Shown: in pieces, positions 63,412 through 64,000 of the stretch
Layout of the letters: each line of letters starts with the position of its first letter
Position numbering within the stretch: position 1 is the first letter of the stretch
Origin: Fulvia fulva
Taxonomy: Eukaryota > Ascomycota > Dothideomycetes > Mycosphaerellales > Mycosphaerellaceae
Direction of reading: 5' to 3'
Assembly: GCF_020509005.1 (NCBI RefSeq)
Contig: NC_063021.1
Coordinates: 3,658,001 to 3,722,000 of the forward strand
DNA length: 64,000 bases
Program-made: the position numbers and the translations under genes
The notes under the pieces: generated by a model
The model's input: the letters and a program-made list of their open reading frames with translations, nothing else
Told to the model about the DNA's origin: nothing
The model's database searches: none

Positions 63412-64000
63412 GTATATAGGTAATAGAATACAAAGTCGAGATAAGTAAGCTAAGCCTATATGTCTTATACTATTATAATATAGTATAATATAGATGTTTA
63501 TACCTGCTTTCTAGAGTATATTAAGTAGTAAATAAGAATATCTACTCCTTATACTAACTAACAATCGTATTAGAAGAAACGTATAGATCTAAGAGCTATA
63601 GAGTTTCTCTATAATTTCTATAGGTATATATCATAGTTCGAAGCGCGCTACGCTCTACCTTTATAAACATTAGCCTAAGGAATGTATGTAGTTATATACG
63701 TAACTATAAGCGTCTCTAAGATTACGTAGTTATAGGCAACTTAGTAATTTAGGATTACTTACTTACTAGTAATCTAGTAATCGATACGAATCTCCTTTAT
63801 ATTTAGGAACGATATATTAGTTAGTATTATAGCGTTTAACTTGCTTCTCTATCTTACTAATTAAAATATACTAATACTAAACCTCTATCTTATACTCCTA
63901 CCGAGTTATACCCCTCTTTAACGAGTACTAACTCGATCGATCTTAGTCTCTAGACTTAGGAAGATTATTAGGTTTACTAAACCTAATAGTATGCGCCTAT
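63412..64000. other. TA-rich, RIP-type sequence to the end of the window
   Basis: Same composition as 60345-61596. No gene or repeat boundary identified. Confidence 0.6.

Noticed and set aside
1..64000. Reassigned TAG codon (alternative genetic code)
   Set aside because: Intact genes such as ADH and GST kappa terminate with TAG, and the extra TAGs concentrate in repeats and accessory genes.

Overview
The window looks like nuclear DNA of a filamentous ascomycete. Genes have few, short introns (49 to about 124 bp) with GTATGC/GTAAGT-type donors and CTAAC/CTGAC-like branch sites. Characteristic fungal families are present: HET domain, DHA1-type MFS, GST kappa, DUF7924, pogo/Fot1 transposons and chromoviruses. 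Much of the repeated DNA carries C-to-T damage (CAG to TAG, CAA to TAA, TGG to TAG, TA-rich stretches) of the kind left by repeat-induced point mutation (RIP). A plant-associated Dothideomycete is my best guess; this is inference from gene families and compartment style, not from a marker gene.

Layout. 1-4302: two degenerate Ty1/copia copies, one apparently inserted in the other, each ending in an LTR. 4383-22927: a gene block holding a membrane-anchored lectin-like gene with one nonsense codon, a secreted MGH1-like glycoside hydrolase, an endonuclease/exonuclease/phosphatase gene with a frameshift, a possible tubby-like protein and a single-pass membrane protein. It also holds a complete but RIP-damaged pogo element and a small secreted cysteine-rich protein. 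The two ends of this block carry complementary halves of one membrane-protein gene in opposite orientation, as expected after an inversion. 23051-33656: the best-preserved part, with the splicing factor Sad1/USP39, an MFS transporter, GST kappa, an 821-residue unknown, a broken WD40 gene and a zinc alcohol dehydrogenase.

34103-48512: an accessory region of damaged genes. It contains an amidoligase-like gene with an RRM-like tail, a retroelement gag-like remnant, a dispersed repeat with a conserved reading frame, a collagen-like ORF, an APH-family kinase, a HET-domain gene and a DUF7924 gene. Most are interrupted by only one or two stop codons in an otherwise good frame. 49417-51330 is a full-length pogo element with TA target duplication, directly followed by a second small secreted cysteine-rich protein.

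51700-64000: TA-rich RIP-type DNA into which two undamaged elements have been added. One is a 6962-bp Ty3/gypsy chromovirus (53378-60339, minus strand) with identical 425-bp LTRs and a CTTCG target duplication. The other is a 5'-truncated LINE (61611-63411). The chromovirus is the most interesting object here. It carries, antisense between pol and the 3' LTR, an ORF whose six cysteines fit the Zn2Cys6 (GAL4-type) pattern followed by a coiled coil. It also has a GGGAAAA slippery heptamer just before the gag stop, an ATGA gag/pol overlap, and a primer-binding site that can pair with the predicted 5' end of its own transcript (Tf1-like self-priming).
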